Assembly: GCA_964555645.1 (NCBI GenBank) | Contig: CAZKTA010000014.1 | Coordinates: forward strand, 1-64,000 | Source of the DNA: DTLC01 sp964555645 | GTDB lineage: Bacteria > Verrucomicrobiota > Verrucomicrobiia > Limisphaerales > DTLC01 | Length of the DNA: 64,000 bases | Direction: 5' to 3' | Part shown: positions 37,033-46,211 of the stretch, in pieces | Layout of the letters: every line of letters starts with the position of its first letter | Numbering within the stretch: position 1 is the first letter of the stretch | Program-made: the position numbers and the translations under genes | Notes under the pieces: model-generated | Seen by the model: the letters and a program-made list of their open reading frames with translations, nothing else | Database searches by the model: none | Told to the model about the DNA's origin: nothing

Positions 37033-37673
37033 GAAGCTATCTCGACAAGCTTACACCGAACGAACGCCGGTTGATTGTGTTTGTTGGGGTGGTGGTGTTT
37101 GCGGTTTTGAACATATGGTTTGTGTGGCCGCACTTTGGCGACTTTAGACGTGCCAAGGCCCGGCTCTATCGGGCGCAAGACACGTTGAACAGGTACAAAC
37201 TGGAGGTATCGAAACTCCCGGAATTCGAAAAGCGCGTTCGTGAGATCGAGAAAGACAGCTCGAGTGCGGCAAAGGAAGACCAGTCTGTCGAGCTGTTGCG
37301 TGCCGTGCAGTCAACGGCGGGTAGATGTGGCGTGAACATCATGAACGTCGGCAAGGTTGCAACGAAAACAAACGATTTCTTTCTCGAACAATCTATGGGC
37401 ATAACCGTTCAGGCCAGAGAAGAACAGCTTGTTAAGTTCTTGTACGAGCTTGGCACGAGCGATTCGATCATACGCGTCCGTGCGTTGTCACTGCGCCCGG
37501 ACGCGCCTCGGATGCAATTGGGTGGCAACGTAACGCTTGTGGCAAGTCACCAACGCAAACCGTTGCAGAGACAGGCCGAACTGGCGCCTGGTGCCGTGCG
37601 TGCGGGCGCGCTGCCGCCACCCAAACAGGAGTCAACCACAAAACCAACATCGCCAACCGCAAGGAAACCGTGA
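37029..37673 (+). CDS. PilO/GspM-like periplasmic alignment protein
   Basis: 214 aa with the usual PilO/GspM topology: a short cytoplasmic start (LDKLTPNERR), one helix LIVFVGVVVFAVLNIWFVW, a coiled-coil stretch, then a ferredoxin-like domain (VNIMNVGKVATKTNDFF, LVKFLYELGTSDSIIRVRALSL), and a Pro/Lys-rich tail. Four-base overlaps with both neighbours show a coupled operon. Confidence 0.78.
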   Translation: MRSYLDKLTPNERRLIVFVGVVVFAVLNIWFVWPHFGDFRRAKARLYRAQDTLNRYKLEVSKLPEFEKRVREIEKDSSSAAKEDQSVELLRAVQSTAGRCGVNIMNVGKVATKTNDFFLEQSMGITVQAREEQLVKFLYELGTSDSIIRVRALSLRPDAPRMQLGGNVTLVASHQRKPLQRQAELAPGAVRAGALPPPKQESTTKPTSPTARKP

Positions 37674-39970
37674 AAATGACAATGCGATTTTTGTTGAGCC
37701 TCACTCTTGTGAGTGGCGCGCTTTTTGGAGCGGAACAGAAACATAAGTTCATGTTTTATCCGCCTGAGTCTGCTGCAGGCGGCCCGCCGGCAGCCGCAAT
37801 GGCTGCTGAGCCAACCGGTCTGCAGCCGGTTACAGAATCCAGCGGCACACCTGCAGCGCTAACATCAGGTGCGCAGGCTGAGTTTAAGGCTGCGGCTCAG
37901 CCGGCAGCAGTGGCTGGATATGCCCTGCCAGGCACGGCCGCAGTCGAGCCGGGGCAGCTCGAGGGTCAACCAGCCCAGCAGCCGGGCGCAGCCGACACAG
38001 CAGGCGAATGGCCTGCAACCAGACAATTACCTGCTCGTGCAGTGAACCCATTTGCAGTGAAATCGCAACCTGCGCCCAAACCTGCTGTAGAAGAACCTGC
38101 AACCAACGTGTTCAATTTCCCTGCGGTTGACCTGAACACGTTTCTTAACTTTTACGCCGAGCTTGTCGGGCGCACAATCTTGCGTCCGGCGAACCTGCCT
38201 GCGCCCCTGGTCACGTTGCGAACTCAAACACCGCTAACACGCACTGAAGCAATACAGGCATTCGACACTGTGCTGGCCATGAACGGCATCACAACCATTC
38301 CGGTCGGCGAAAAGTTCGTCAAGATTGTGCCTGTTGCGCAAGCCGCTCAAGAAGCTGCACGATTCAGTCAGCTTGCTCCAGAAGAACTACCTGAGGCAGC
38401 CCAGTATCTGACACACGTTGTGCAACTTAACTATGTGCGGCCACAGGAAATACTGCCAGTGCTGCAGCCGTTCGCAAAAATCCCAAACAGCGTTCTTGCA
38501 ATCGAGAGCAGCCAGATGATTGTTATTCGCGATTACGCCGAGAACGTTAAGCGCATGCTCGAGTTGATCGAACAGATTGACGTGGCTGTGCCAGCTGAAT
38601 TTGTGTCTGAGGTTATACCCATCAAATATGCGCTAGCCTCGGAGATTGCGAGCGCGCTAACAAGCCTCAGCACAGGTGGTGGCGGCGCGACCGTGGGTGC
38701 AGCAGGTGCAACGGGGGCACCACGCACCGCTCCAACACGCACAACACCGGGTCGGTATGGCTCGCGCATGGGCACAACAATGCCAGGCATGCCAGGCGCC
38801 ACACCCACAGCGGCGCTCGGTGCGACAACGCCGGGCGCTGGGCCGGGCGGTGCGCAGCCGAGCTTCAGCGATCGCTTGCGCCAGATTATCCAACGCGCCG
38901 CAACAGCAGGCGATATCCAAATCCTTGGCACGATGAAAATCATCGCAGATGAACGTAGCAATTCGCTTCTTGTGTTTGCGTCGCGCGAGGACATGAAGAC
39001 AATCAAAGAGATTGTTGCCAAACTCGATACCATCCAGCCGCAGGTGTTGATCGAGGCGTTGGTACTGGAGGTTGACCTTACAGAGAGCAGCTCCTATGGC
39101 GTTAGTTGGCTGATGCGACCGCAACAAGTCGGCAAGTTTACTCAAGCAGGCGTGATCCAAACCGAGCCCGGGTTCCGCAACCCGGCCGACCTTGCCGGTA
39201 ATGCCACAAATGTGCTGGGTTCATTTGCAGCGGGCTTGAATTGGTGGGGTAAGTACGCCGGTGACTTCGATGTTGCAATGCAGGCAGCGGCTAATGACAG
39301 TCGTGCCCACATACTGTCGCGTCCGCATGTGGTTACGACGCATGCCAACCCTGCCAGCATTCAAATAGGCGGCACACGGCCGTACCCGACAGGAGCAGCT
39401 TACGGCGGTTATTATGGCGCATATAACACAATCCAGCAACTGTTCATCGGTATCACGCTTGACGTGTTGCCGTTGATCAACCCAGACGGCTTGGTTGTGA
39501 TGGATATCCAGCAGACAATTGACAGTGTGGGCGAGTTAGTTGAAATCGCGAATGTTGGCAAGGTACCGTCCACAATCAGCCGGGCTGCCAACGCGAAAAT
39601 AGCAGTGCGCGATGGCGAGACGATCATGCTCGGCGGGTTCATCACTGAAGACTTGAAACGCTCGGACCAAGGTGTGCCGATACTTAAGGACATACCATTG
39701 CTCGGCTACCTGTTTAAAAGCAGCAGCCGCAGCACAGACAGGCGCGAGCTTATTGTGTTGATCCGACCCAAGGTATTGCCCACACCTGAAGCTGCTGCAG
39801 TTGAAACTGCGCGTCGGACCGAGTCAATGCCGCTAACGCGCGAGGCCGAGGCTGACAATACCCGACGTGAATTAAAGCTGCAACGCGAGGCTGCTGCACG
39901 GGCTGCAAAAACACAGGCTGCCACGCCGGTGTTTATGGAGGTTGAACCCAATCAAAAGCCAAAGTTTTAA
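37670..39970 (+). CDS. gspD: Type II secretion secretin GspD/PilQ
   Basis: Outer-membrane secretin, 766 aa, forming the export channel. Starts at GTG 37670 overlapping the pilO-like stop (ATG 37676 is the alternative), with a signal peptide (MRFLLSLTLVSGALFGA), an Ala/Pro/Gln-rich linker to about residue 145, N-domains (VFNFPAVDLNTFLNFYAELVGRTIL, THVVQLNYVRPQEILPVLQPF), a long Gly/Thr/Pro loop (about 345-405) and the secretin core ending VPILKDIPLLGYLFKSSSRSTDRRELIVLIRP. A clear terminator follows. Confidence 0.95.
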   Translation: MKMTMRFLLSLTLVSGALFGAEQKHKFMFYPPESAAGGPPAAAMAAEPTGLQPVTESSGTPAALTSGAQAEFKAAAQPAAVAGYALPGTAAVEPGQLEGQPAQQPGAADTAGEWPATRQLPARAVNPFAVKSQPAPKPAVEEPATNVFNFPAVDLNTFLNFYAELVGRTILRPANLPAPLVTLRTQTPLTRTEAIQAFDTVLAMNGITTIPVGEKFVKIVPVAQAAQEAARFSQLAPEELPEAAQYLTHVVQLNYVRPQEILPVLQPFAKIPNSVLAIESSQMIVIRDYAENVKRMLELIEQIDVAVPAEFVSEVIPIKYALASEIASALTSLSTGGGGATVGAAGATGAPRTAPTRTTPGRYGSRMGTTMPGMPGATPTAALGATTPGAGPGGAQPSFSDRLRQIIQRAATAGDIQILGTMKIIADERSNSLLVFASREDMKTIKEIVAKLDTIQPQVLIEALVLEVDLTESSSYGVSWLMRPQQVGKFTQAGVIQTEPGFRNPADLAGNATNVLGSFAAGLNWWGKYAGDFDVAMQAAANDSRAHILSRPHVVTTHANPASIQIGGTRPYPTGAAYGGYYGAYNTIQQLFIGITLDVLPLINPDGLVVMDIQQTIDSVGELVEIANVGKVPSTISRAANAKIAVRDGETIMLGGFITEDLKRSDQGVPILKDIPLLGYLFKSSSRSTDRRELIVLIRPKVLPTPEAAAVETARRTESMPLTREAEADNTRRELKLQREAAARAAKTQAATPVFMEVEPNQKPKF

Positions 39971-39980
39971 TTGGACTGGC

Positions 39981-40016
39981 AAGCCGGCTACAATTTGGTA
40001 ATTGAAGCCGGTTTTT
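39981..40016 (+). terminator. Intrinsic terminator after the gspE-gspD operon
   Basis: AAGCCGGCT pairs with AGCCGGTTT (one G-T pair) and an inner CAATT/AATTG stem closes on the loop TGGT; the 3' arm runs straight into TTTTT. It lies 11 bases after the gspD stop. Confidence 0.8.
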
Positions 40017-40294
40017 GGTAGGGAAAAAACTGTGCGCCCGGTTGATGTGCATCTGTAGCGGGCCACGTTGGTCGAGTCGGAGTTGTGCGGATTCGTTCGT
40101 CGGTTAAAGCTCGGACGCAACTATACGAAATCTTTGGTGTAATTTATAATTGAACCGAGACAGGCCGTTGTTAATTTTAGGTAGAATTCTCGGCAATTGG
40201 TGGACAGAAGGCTTATAAGAAATCATTATTCGTAATCATCCGTGTCCGCTTGTTGCCGGGTTGAAAGACAGTGAACCAAAACAAACAAGTAGAC

Positions 40295-40684
40295 ATGAAA
40301 CCGAAAATAAAAATCAATCCGGCGTTTACGCTGGTCGAGATCATGATTGTGGTGGCGATAATCGGTATGTTGGCTGTCATAGCCATACCGAACTTCGTCA
40401 AAGCACGCGAAACTGCGCAAAGGAACGCATGTATCAGTAATCTGCGCCAAATTGACGGTGCGAAACAAACCTGGGCACTCGAAGCACGTACAGCGGGAAA
40501 CGTTATACCGCAGAAAGACGAAATCAAACCGTACCTCGGTCGGGGAGGCAACATTGATGCTGTGTATTGCCCGGCTGACCGGAACGGCACATTCGATACG
40601 AGTTACGAGATCCGCGAAGTGACAACGGCGCCTACCTGCAAGGTCAACGATTCAGGTCAGGTTACAGGGCACCAGTTGCTCTAA
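40295..40684 (+). CDS. Type II secretion pseudopilin GspG-like (copy 1)
   Basis: 129 aa from ATG 40295 (GTG 40271 would add 8 residues). N-terminus PAFTLVEIMIVVAIIGMLAVIAIPNF is a prepilin signal with Glu at +5, but Ala instead of Gly at -1. The rest, NACISNLRQIDGAKQTWALE, IKPYLGRGG and VYCPADRNG, is shared with the copy at 41405. Pseudopilins form the periplasmic piston. It lies after the gspD terminator, so it has its own promoter in the preceding 278 bases. Confidence 0.92.
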   Translation: MKPKIKINPAFTLVEIMIVVAIIGMLAVIAIPNFVKARETAQRNACISNLRQIDGAKQTWALEARTAGNVIPQKDEIKPYLGRGGNIDAVYCPADRNGTFDTSYEIREVTTAPTCKVNDSGQVTGHQLL

Positions 40685-40782
40685 TGAATGCGGTGTGTCA
40701 CACGGCTTGAGCCGTTTTTAAGTGGGGCGTGTAGCAGGGCGACTCGAAAAACCGAACCTGAGAGGTTCTGACGCAACATCGA

Positions 40783-40821
40783 GGCTCGGCGGAGAAACCA
40801 ACCGCCGAGCCTTAATATTTT
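40783..40821 (+). terminator. Intrinsic terminator after pseudopilin copy 1
   Basis: GGCTCGGCGG and CCGCCGAGCC pair perfectly over a 9-base loop AGAAACCAA, followed by TTAATATTTT. It is 98 bases downstream of the stop; a smaller hairpin (GAACCT/AGGTTC) precedes it. Confidence 0.8.
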
Positions 40822-41404
40822 GCTGGGCTCGCTATGCGCACGAGCGTCGTTTTCCGCGGTCATGCGCAACGGCCTGACCGCATTTGCGATGGATGAGTCA
40901 TCTCGTGCCTAATGGAATACTGTGCTTGAAGGCTGGTAGGAGGTATTCGGCATCCGACTGTGCTTTGGGTTCTCAGACGCCCGCATGTTGCATCAATGAA
41001 CGACTAATGATGTTCTCCGAACAAGTTGACGCGAAAATAAGAGGTTTTTTCAAATGGTACCACCATATGGCTCGCCAGCGTAATTCTGAGGTCTCACTAG
41101 ATGGCGACACGCATTGGCGGGACAGCACTCCCAAGCATTTAATAATAACAAGGCCGTACCAATACACGGCGTGTCCAATTTTGAGCCATGACTCTGCAGT
41201 GAGGCTGGCCAGTTAGGTCGAGCAAACCAGACTTTATTACCTATTCACGCTACCTGGCCGGTTGGCATTGGCAATGCTTCTAACTTTGGCTGCGGTCTGT
41301 AGCAGGCGTTTACGAACGGAACGCCGAACTAATAGATCGGTTGTCTGCTACAGTTGGTTGCCGCGGTAACATCAACCAACAAACAAAACAAGGAGTATAG
41401 GAGT
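40822..41404. other. Intergenic region between the two pseudopilin genes
   Basis: 583 bases. A 110-codon frame from 40884 exists on plus but has no recognisable family or start signal, and I treat it as chance. The last bases carry the AGGAG ribosome site of the second pseudopilin; the promoter is not evident. Confidence 0.45.
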
Positions 41405-41809
41405 ATGAAAGTCAGAACCTCACGTAAAACCGGCTTCACGCTCGTGGAAATCATGATCGTGGTAGCCATAATCGGGCTGTTGGCTGCGATTGCGATTCCG
41501 AACTTTGTTCGGGCGCGGTCAAAGGCACAGCAAAACACGTGCATAAACAACCTGCGCCAGATTGATGGTGCAAAACAGCAATGGGCACTGGAGACACGAC
41601 AGCAAAGCACTGCTACACCCACCGCTAACGACATCGCGCCGTACCTTGGCCGGGCCGGTAGTGTGGATTCAATCGTGTGCCCAGCAGGGGGTTCGGGTGC
41701 CACATTTGCCAATTCGTACACGATTAACCCTGTGAATACGGCACCCCAATGCCAGGTCATGGGCAGTGACGCAAACTACCCGCACGTACTACCTGATGCT
41801 GGCAACTGA
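41405..41809 (+). CDS. Type II secretion pseudopilin GspG-like (copy 2)
   Basis: 134 aa. Canonical prepilin signal TGFTLVEIMIVVAIIGLLAAIAIPNF with Gly at -1 and Glu at +5, followed by INNLRQIDGAKQQWALET, IAPYLGRAG and VCPAGG, clearly a paralogue of copy 1. The start ATG follows a strong ribosome site, AGGAGTATAGGAGT. Its own promoter and terminator suggest that it is expressed separately, perhaps as the major pilin. Confidence 0.93.
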   Translation: MKVRTSRKTGFTLVEIMIVVAIIGLLAAIAIPNFVRARSKAQQNTCINNLRQIDGAKQQWALETRQQSTATPTANDIAPYLGRAGSVDSIVCPAGGSGATFANSYTINPVNTAPQCQVMGSDANYPHVLPDAGN

Positions 41810-41876
41810 CCATAACCTGGTCGGGTTAAAATAGAGTTTCCCAACATACCGCTAAGAGAGGGGAACAAACAGCAAG

Positions 41877-41909
41877 GCTCGGGAGCGCAAGCTCCCGAGC
41901 TTTTGTTTT
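41877..41909 (+). terminator. Intrinsic terminator after pseudopilin copy 2
   Basis: GCTCGGGAGC/GCTCCCGAGC, perfect 10 bp over a GCAA tetraloop, followed by TTTTGTTTT. Textbook rho-independent terminator. Confidence 0.93.
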
Positions 41910-42318
41910 AGAGAAACAGCTCACAACACAACCATGTTTGCGTTGTACGCCCAATTTTCGTCTGTGCAATTGGCGACCTGTCGTACCGAACGTGCGATTT
42001 ATGTCCACTCCAAAATCTTTACTTACACAAACGGCCGCAAGCACTTGGCGCGTGAAATGGATCACAGGTCTCTGACCGGCTTTGGGCCTCGTAAGTGAAG
42101 GTTGAAAGCCTTGGCGCACCGAGTCGCTCGAGGATTTTGGAATTACAATGCACGATTTCGATGTTGATTCTTGGCAGTTTTTTGATTGGTTTATTGCGGT
42201 GTTTGCGAGCCGGACTTTGTGCGAGGAGCCAATGTTGAGATTGCTTTTGGATTTTTGGTGGACAAACCTGTCTGGTTGGCACCGAAATTGATTTTGTGAA
42301 GAACCGAATGTTTGGTTT
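41910..42318. other. Intergenic region upstream of the ABC transporter operon
   Basis: 409 bases. No supported gene. Must hold the promoter of the following operon; no clear -35/-10 pair was identified. Confidence 0.45.
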
Positions 42319-43068
42319 ATGGACCCGATCTTAAAAATCGAGGATCTGCGGGTTGAGTTTCGGGGCGGCAACCTGCGACACAGTCCGAAGATTGCGCTTA
42401 AAGGGCTAAATCTTGCGGTGCAATCGGGTGAAATTTTCGGGTTCATCGGCCCAAATGGCGCGGGTAAAACCACAACAATAAATGTCTTGCTCGGGTTCGT
42501 TAACCCGACAGCAGGTAATGCGTACATATTCGGCATCAACGTCCGGGAACCGATTGCGCGGCAGCGCATCGGTTATTTGCCGGAGCTGACTTATTACTAC
42601 AGATTCCTGACTGTCGAGGAGTTGTTGCGGTTTTACGCCAAGATTTTCGGTATTCATAGGCGTGAAGCTGACAAGCGAATTGATCAGTTGTTGCGGTTAG
42701 TCGAGCTTGAGCATGTGCGACACCGGCCAATTAAAACTTACTCGAAAGGCATGCAACAACGCGTTGGACTTGCACAGGCGTTGGTTAACAATCCGGAGCT
42801 GCTGATCTTGGACGAGCCGACAAGCGGTCTTGACCCTATTGGCCGAATGAAAGTGCGCGAGATAATTCAGCGGCTTAAAAATGAAGGCAAAACTGTCTTT
42901 TTTTCGTCACACGAGCTGGGTGAAGTTGAGACAGTGTGCGACCGTGTGGGCATATTGCACGAAGGCGAGCTGCGCACGATCGGGCGCGTGAGCGATTTGA
43001 AAGCGCAGTTCCAGACCGATCTTGAGAAAATTTTCCTCAAGATAATCGGATATCAACTCCGGAGCTGA
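42319..43068 (+). CDS. ABC transporter ATP-binding protein
   Basis: 249 aa cytoplasmic ATPase of the ABC-2-like exporter type. Walker A GPNGAGKT, Q-loop YLPELTYYY, signature YSKGMQQRVGLAQAL (SKGMQ instead of SGGQ, as common in this class), Walker B LLILDEPTSGLDP, H-loop FFSSHELGE. It pairs with the permease starting 3 bases later. Substrate unknown. Confidence 0.95.
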   Translation: MDPILKIEDLRVEFRGGNLRHSPKIALKGLNLAVQSGEIFGFIGPNGAGKTTTINVLLGFVNPTAGNAYIFGINVREPIARQRIGYLPELTYYYRFLTVEELLRFYAKIFGIHRREADKRIDQLLRLVELEHVRHRPIKTYSKGMQQRVGLAQALVNNPELLILDEPTSGLDPIGRMKVREIIQRLKNEGKTVFFSSHELGEVETVCDRVGILHEGELRTIGRVSDLKAQFQTDLEKIFLKIIGYQLRS

Positions 43069-43071
43069 GCA

Positions 43072-43851
43072 ATGAACAAAGTCTTTGCCCTTGCAAGTGT
43101 TGTCATAAAAGAACTGTATCGGCGCAAAGATTTTTACGTGTTGTTTGTGCTGACGGCCCTGATCACACTTGTAATGGGCGCAGCAAGGTTTTTCGATGAC
43201 CCGAAGATCGTTCGGTACCTAGTTGAGATTTGTCTTCTGTTGATCTGGGTATCGGCAATTGTGATTGCGGTTGGGACAGCCGCACGCCAGATACCTGCCG
43301 AATGCGAAAACCGCACCATTTTCACCCTCTTGGCGAAACCTGTCACACGCGCCCACGTGATACTCGGCAAGTTTCTCGGATGCTGGCTTGCTTGTGGGAT
43401 TGCGCTGGTTGCCTTTTATGTTTTCTTGGCAATTCTACGCGGTTCACGCGAGCATTATTGGCCGTTGCTGCACTATTTCCAGGCGTTCTGGCTGCAATGG
43501 ATGTGTCTTGCGGTTATCGTTGCCATGGTGTTGTTTGGCTCGCTTATCTTTTCTGCGCCATCGGCAAATGCGACGATCTGCGTGATCGTGATAGTCGGGA
43601 TTTTGCTGTTGGGCAGACATCTGAACGTAATTGCGCTGCGGCAGCCGAAACCGTTGGACCTGATTGTTTACAGCATTTACTTTTTCATACCACATCTGGA
43701 GTGGTACGACGTGCGTGACATGCTCATTCACGACCAGCCCCTGATCAATTGGCTAGCCATACTTGGCGCAACACTTTATGCCGCAGCTTACAGTGTGACG
43801 TTCTTGTTTTTGGCTTGGTTGAGATTTAGACGCAAACCGCTCAATGCGTAG
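43072..43851 (+). CDS. ABC transporter permease (ABC-2 type)
   Basis: 259 aa inner-membrane protein with about six helices: LVEICLLLIWVSAIVIAVGTA, WLACGIALVAFYVFLAIL, CLAVIVAMVLFGSLIF, ICVIVIVGILLLG, and a last one near the C-terminus. The CENRTIFTLLAKPVTR segment after helix 2 is the coupling motif seen in ABC-2 permeases of the NosY/GldF type. Overlaps the next gene by 8 bases. Confidence 0.88.
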   Translation: MNKVFALASVVIKELYRRKDFYVLFVLTALITLVMGAARFFDDPKIVRYLVEICLLLIWVSAIVIAVGTAARQIPAECENRTIFTLLAKPVTRAHVILGKFLGCWLACGIALVAFYVFLAILRGSREHYWPLLHYFQAFWLQWMCLAVIVAMVLFGSLIFSAPSANATICVIVIVGILLLGRHLNVIALRQPKPLDLIVYSIYFFIPHLEWYDVRDMLIHDQPLINWLAILGATLYAAAYSVTFLFLAWLRFRRKPLNA

Positions 43852-44701
43852 GCAAACGTTGCCATACCTGATTCTGCTATTGCTGCTGGCCATCAACTTT
43901 AGTCTGGCCACGCTACTCGAACCTGCGGCCACTGCGTGGACTCGTCGGGGTGGCACAGATTTGCTGGCGGTGGTTCTAGGCGATGCACGACGCATTTTTG
44001 GTGCGCACTTTTTCACCAAGGCAGACGTGTATTTTCATGCTGGGTATTACCCATCAATTTTTGACTTGGAATCGCGGCCTAAGGATAGTTCCCACATGAC
44101 GGGTGACACACATGCTCACGACGAGCAAGTGTGCGAGGAAAAAATGCGATTCATGGGTCGGCCAACCGATTGGATCGAGCAGTTCGGCAGGAACTTTTTT
44201 GTGACCAAACATACGCATCTTGCGAGTGGGCGCGAGCGCGAAATATTACCATGGCTACGTGTGTCTGCTAGCCTGGATCCCTATCGTGTAGAAACTTACA
44301 CCGTTGCCGCTTACTGGCTGCGGCGGACACTGGGAAAACCGGACCAAGCAGAGGCGTTCCTACGCGAAGGTCTCAGGGCAAATCCGGACAGTTATGAGAT
44401 CCTTTACGAGCTTGGTTGCGTTTACTACGAAAACTACAATGACGTGGCGCGGGCTCGGAACCTCTGGCAATTGGCTCTTGAAAAGCTCGAGTTGCAAAAG
44501 GACAAGAAAGACGAGGACGAGTTTGCCAAGTTTTACCACAGCATATTACTGCATTTGGCGCGATTGGAAGAGGACCAGGGCAATTACGCGCGTGCAGCCG
44601 ATTATCTGGAGCAAATCATAAATCGCGATCTAGCTCCCAACCCAGATCTACTGCGTGAGCAGGTAGCCGAATTGCGACAAAAAGCTGCCGGGCCAAAGTA
44701 A
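43844..44701 (+). CDS. TPR-repeat protein, membrane-anchored, partner of the ABC exporter
   Basis: 285 aa. An N-terminal helix (LPYLILLLLLAINFSLATLLE) anchors it, with the rest outside. A His-rich segment (HMTGDTHAHDEQVC) follows, then TPR-like helices from about residue 130 (AEAFLREGLRANPDSYEILYELG, YENYNDVARARNLWQLALEKLE, ARAADYLEQII). It overlaps the permease gene, so the three genes form one operon. Function not known. Confidence 0.8.
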   Translation: MRRQTLPYLILLLLLAINFSLATLLEPAATAWTRRGGTDLLAVVLGDARRIFGAHFFTKADVYFHAGYYPSIFDLESRPKDSSHMTGDTHAHDEQVCEEKMRFMGRPTDWIEQFGRNFFVTKHTHLASGREREILPWLRVSASLDPYRVETYTVAAYWLRRTLGKPDQAEAFLREGLRANPDSYEILYELGCVYYENYNDVARARNLWQLALEKLELQKDKKDEDEFAKFYHSILLHLARLEEDQGNYARAADYLEQIINRDLAPNPDLLREQVAELRQKAAGPK

Positions 44702-44753
44702 GCGCAGCAGGCTGTTTTTCTGGGCGCGTTGCCCTGTTAGCTTTGCGCGTTGC

Positions 44754-45446
44754 TCAGCCAGGGTCGAACCTACGCACGAGCAATTCGGGCAGGTCAACGT
44801 TGTCCGGCTGCTTGAGCACAAACACAACCAGCGCAGCAATGTCAGCCGGATTAATCATCGGCCGACCCGCGAGGCGTTGACCGAGGTATGTTCCCTTAAT
44901 GAACTCTGTGTCAACCCCGCCTGGACAAATGTTGTACACGTGCACGCCATGCGGTTTTGCCTCGATTGCAAGCGAGCGCGCAAATCCGAGCAGGCCATGT
45001 TTGCTGGCGCAATACGCAGATTGGTGCAGGTAGCCTTGTACACCCGAGGTGCTCACGATGTTTACTATGCGACCTTGTTTGCGTGTAATCATCTGTGGTA
45101 GCACAGCGCGACAGAGCAAAAACGGCGCCGTCAAGTTCACACGCAACACGTGTTCCCACTCATCGAGCGTAATTTCATGCGCTGGTTTCTCCAAAAACAC
45201 GCCTGCGTTATTGATCAAAAAATCAACCGGGCCGATCTTCCGGCACAGCGCTTGTACGGCTTCGGCAATGCGATCAACATCGGCAAGATCGCACCGCAGA
45301 AATTCGCCTGGTACATCTTCGGGCGGGTTCGTGCGCCCGAGTAATCCCAACCGTACACCCTCAGCGGCCAGGGCAACGCCTATTGCATGTCCGATGCCGC
45401 GGTTTGCGCCGGTTACGATTGCAATTTTGCCTGCAATTGACTTCAC
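44754..45446 (-). CDS. Short-chain dehydrogenase/reductase, last gene of the catabolic operon
   Basis: 230 aa classical SDR: TGANRGIG cofactor loop, NNAG, catalytic Ser in VSTSGVQG, YCASKHG Tyr/Lys. Its C-terminus is short, with VDTEFIKGT after the usual PG. Start overlaps the aldolase stop by four bases. It could oxidise or reduce a product of the aldolase; the substrate is not deducible. Confidence 0.88.
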   Translation of the reverse strand: MKSIAGKIAIVTGANRGIGHAIGVALAAEGVRLGLLGRTNPPEDVPGEFLRCDLADVDRIAEAVQALCRKIGPVDFLINNAGVFLEKPAHEITLDEWEHVLRVNLTAPFLLCRAVLPQMITRKQGRIVNIVSTSGVQGYLHQSAYCASKHGLLGFARSLAIEAKPHGVHVYNICPGGVDTEFIKGTYLGQRLAGRPMINPADIAALVVFVLKQPDNVDLPELLVRRFDPG

Positions 45447-46198
45447 AGCTTAAGTGCGCGTTGGCGGTATAGTTCGTCGGGGCGGCCTGCTATCCGCAGC
45501 ACATTGTCAGGATTGATGAACACCGGCCCGCCCAGTGCGGCTGCGCCGACGAATATTTTCGCCGCTTTTTCCACCATGAGCATTGCCGAAAGCACCGCCT
45601 GCCATGTGCCGCCGAGCGCTATCACACCGTGGTTTTGCATCAGAATTATTCGCGGTTGGCGTTGATGCGTTTTGATGAACTCTTCGGTTTTGCTTCGGAT
45701 AACGCGGGCCAACTTCACCCCCGGATCTGTGTACGGGACAAGCACAGACGCAACACCGCCACAGACAATCTCATCTGGCATGAGCCTGTTTGCAGCAAAA
45801 TCAACCGCACGCGGCGAGCACAACACTTGCATGACAGTTGTGCTGTGTGTGTGCCCAACAAAGTTTATGCCAGGCAAAGACAACAGATACGCATGAAACA
45901 CAGTCTCAACCGACGGTTTCTTTGCCTTTGGATTAACGCGGGCCGCAAGAAGTGCCTCGTCAATCTGCGTGTCAGTCAGGCCATCCTTTTCGAGCAACGG
46001 CAATACTTTGTCCACTCTGCACTCGACGACGTCCTGACGTTTTAATGTGCCGAGGCATGTGCCGCTTGCTTTCACGAAAAACGTGTTTGCATCGAGCTTG
46101 GCCGATGTGTTGCCTTCGCCAAGGATTGCAAGACCGCGTTCTTCGCGCCCGAGTTCATGTGAGAGTTTCAGTAGATCGTTAATGATTTGGTTGCGCAT
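45443..46198 (-). CDS. Class II aldolase/adducin family protein
   Basis: 251 aa zinc-dependent aldolase of the fuculose-/rhamnulose-1-phosphate or ribulose-phosphate epimerase family. Motifs: GEGNTSAKLDANTFFVKASG (phosphate-binding N-terminus), VGHTHSTTV (two zinc His), and MQNHGVIALG (third His). Cleavage of a ketose-1-phosphate to DHAP and an aldehyde is the family reaction. It lies 13 bases after the SrlD-like gene and overlaps the final SDR by 4. Confidence 0.9.
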   Translation of the reverse strand: MRNQIINDLLKLSHELGREERGLAILGEGNTSAKLDANTFFVKASGTCLGTLKRQDVVECRVDKVLPLLEKDGLTDTQIDEALLAARVNPKAKKPSVETVFHAYLLSLPGINFVGHTHSTTVMQVLCSPRAVDFAANRLMPDEIVCGGVASVLVPYTDPGVKLARVIRSKTEEFIKTHQRQPRIILMQNHGVIALGGTWQAVLSAMLMVEKAAKIFVGAAALGGPVFINPDNVLRIAGRPDELYRQRALKL

Positions 46199-46211
46199 GT
46201 TGAGAGCTGTT

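Noticed and set aside
40884..41216. 110-codon ORF between the pseudopilins
   Set aside because: No family, no ribosome site, unusual residue mix; likely chance in a non-coding gap.
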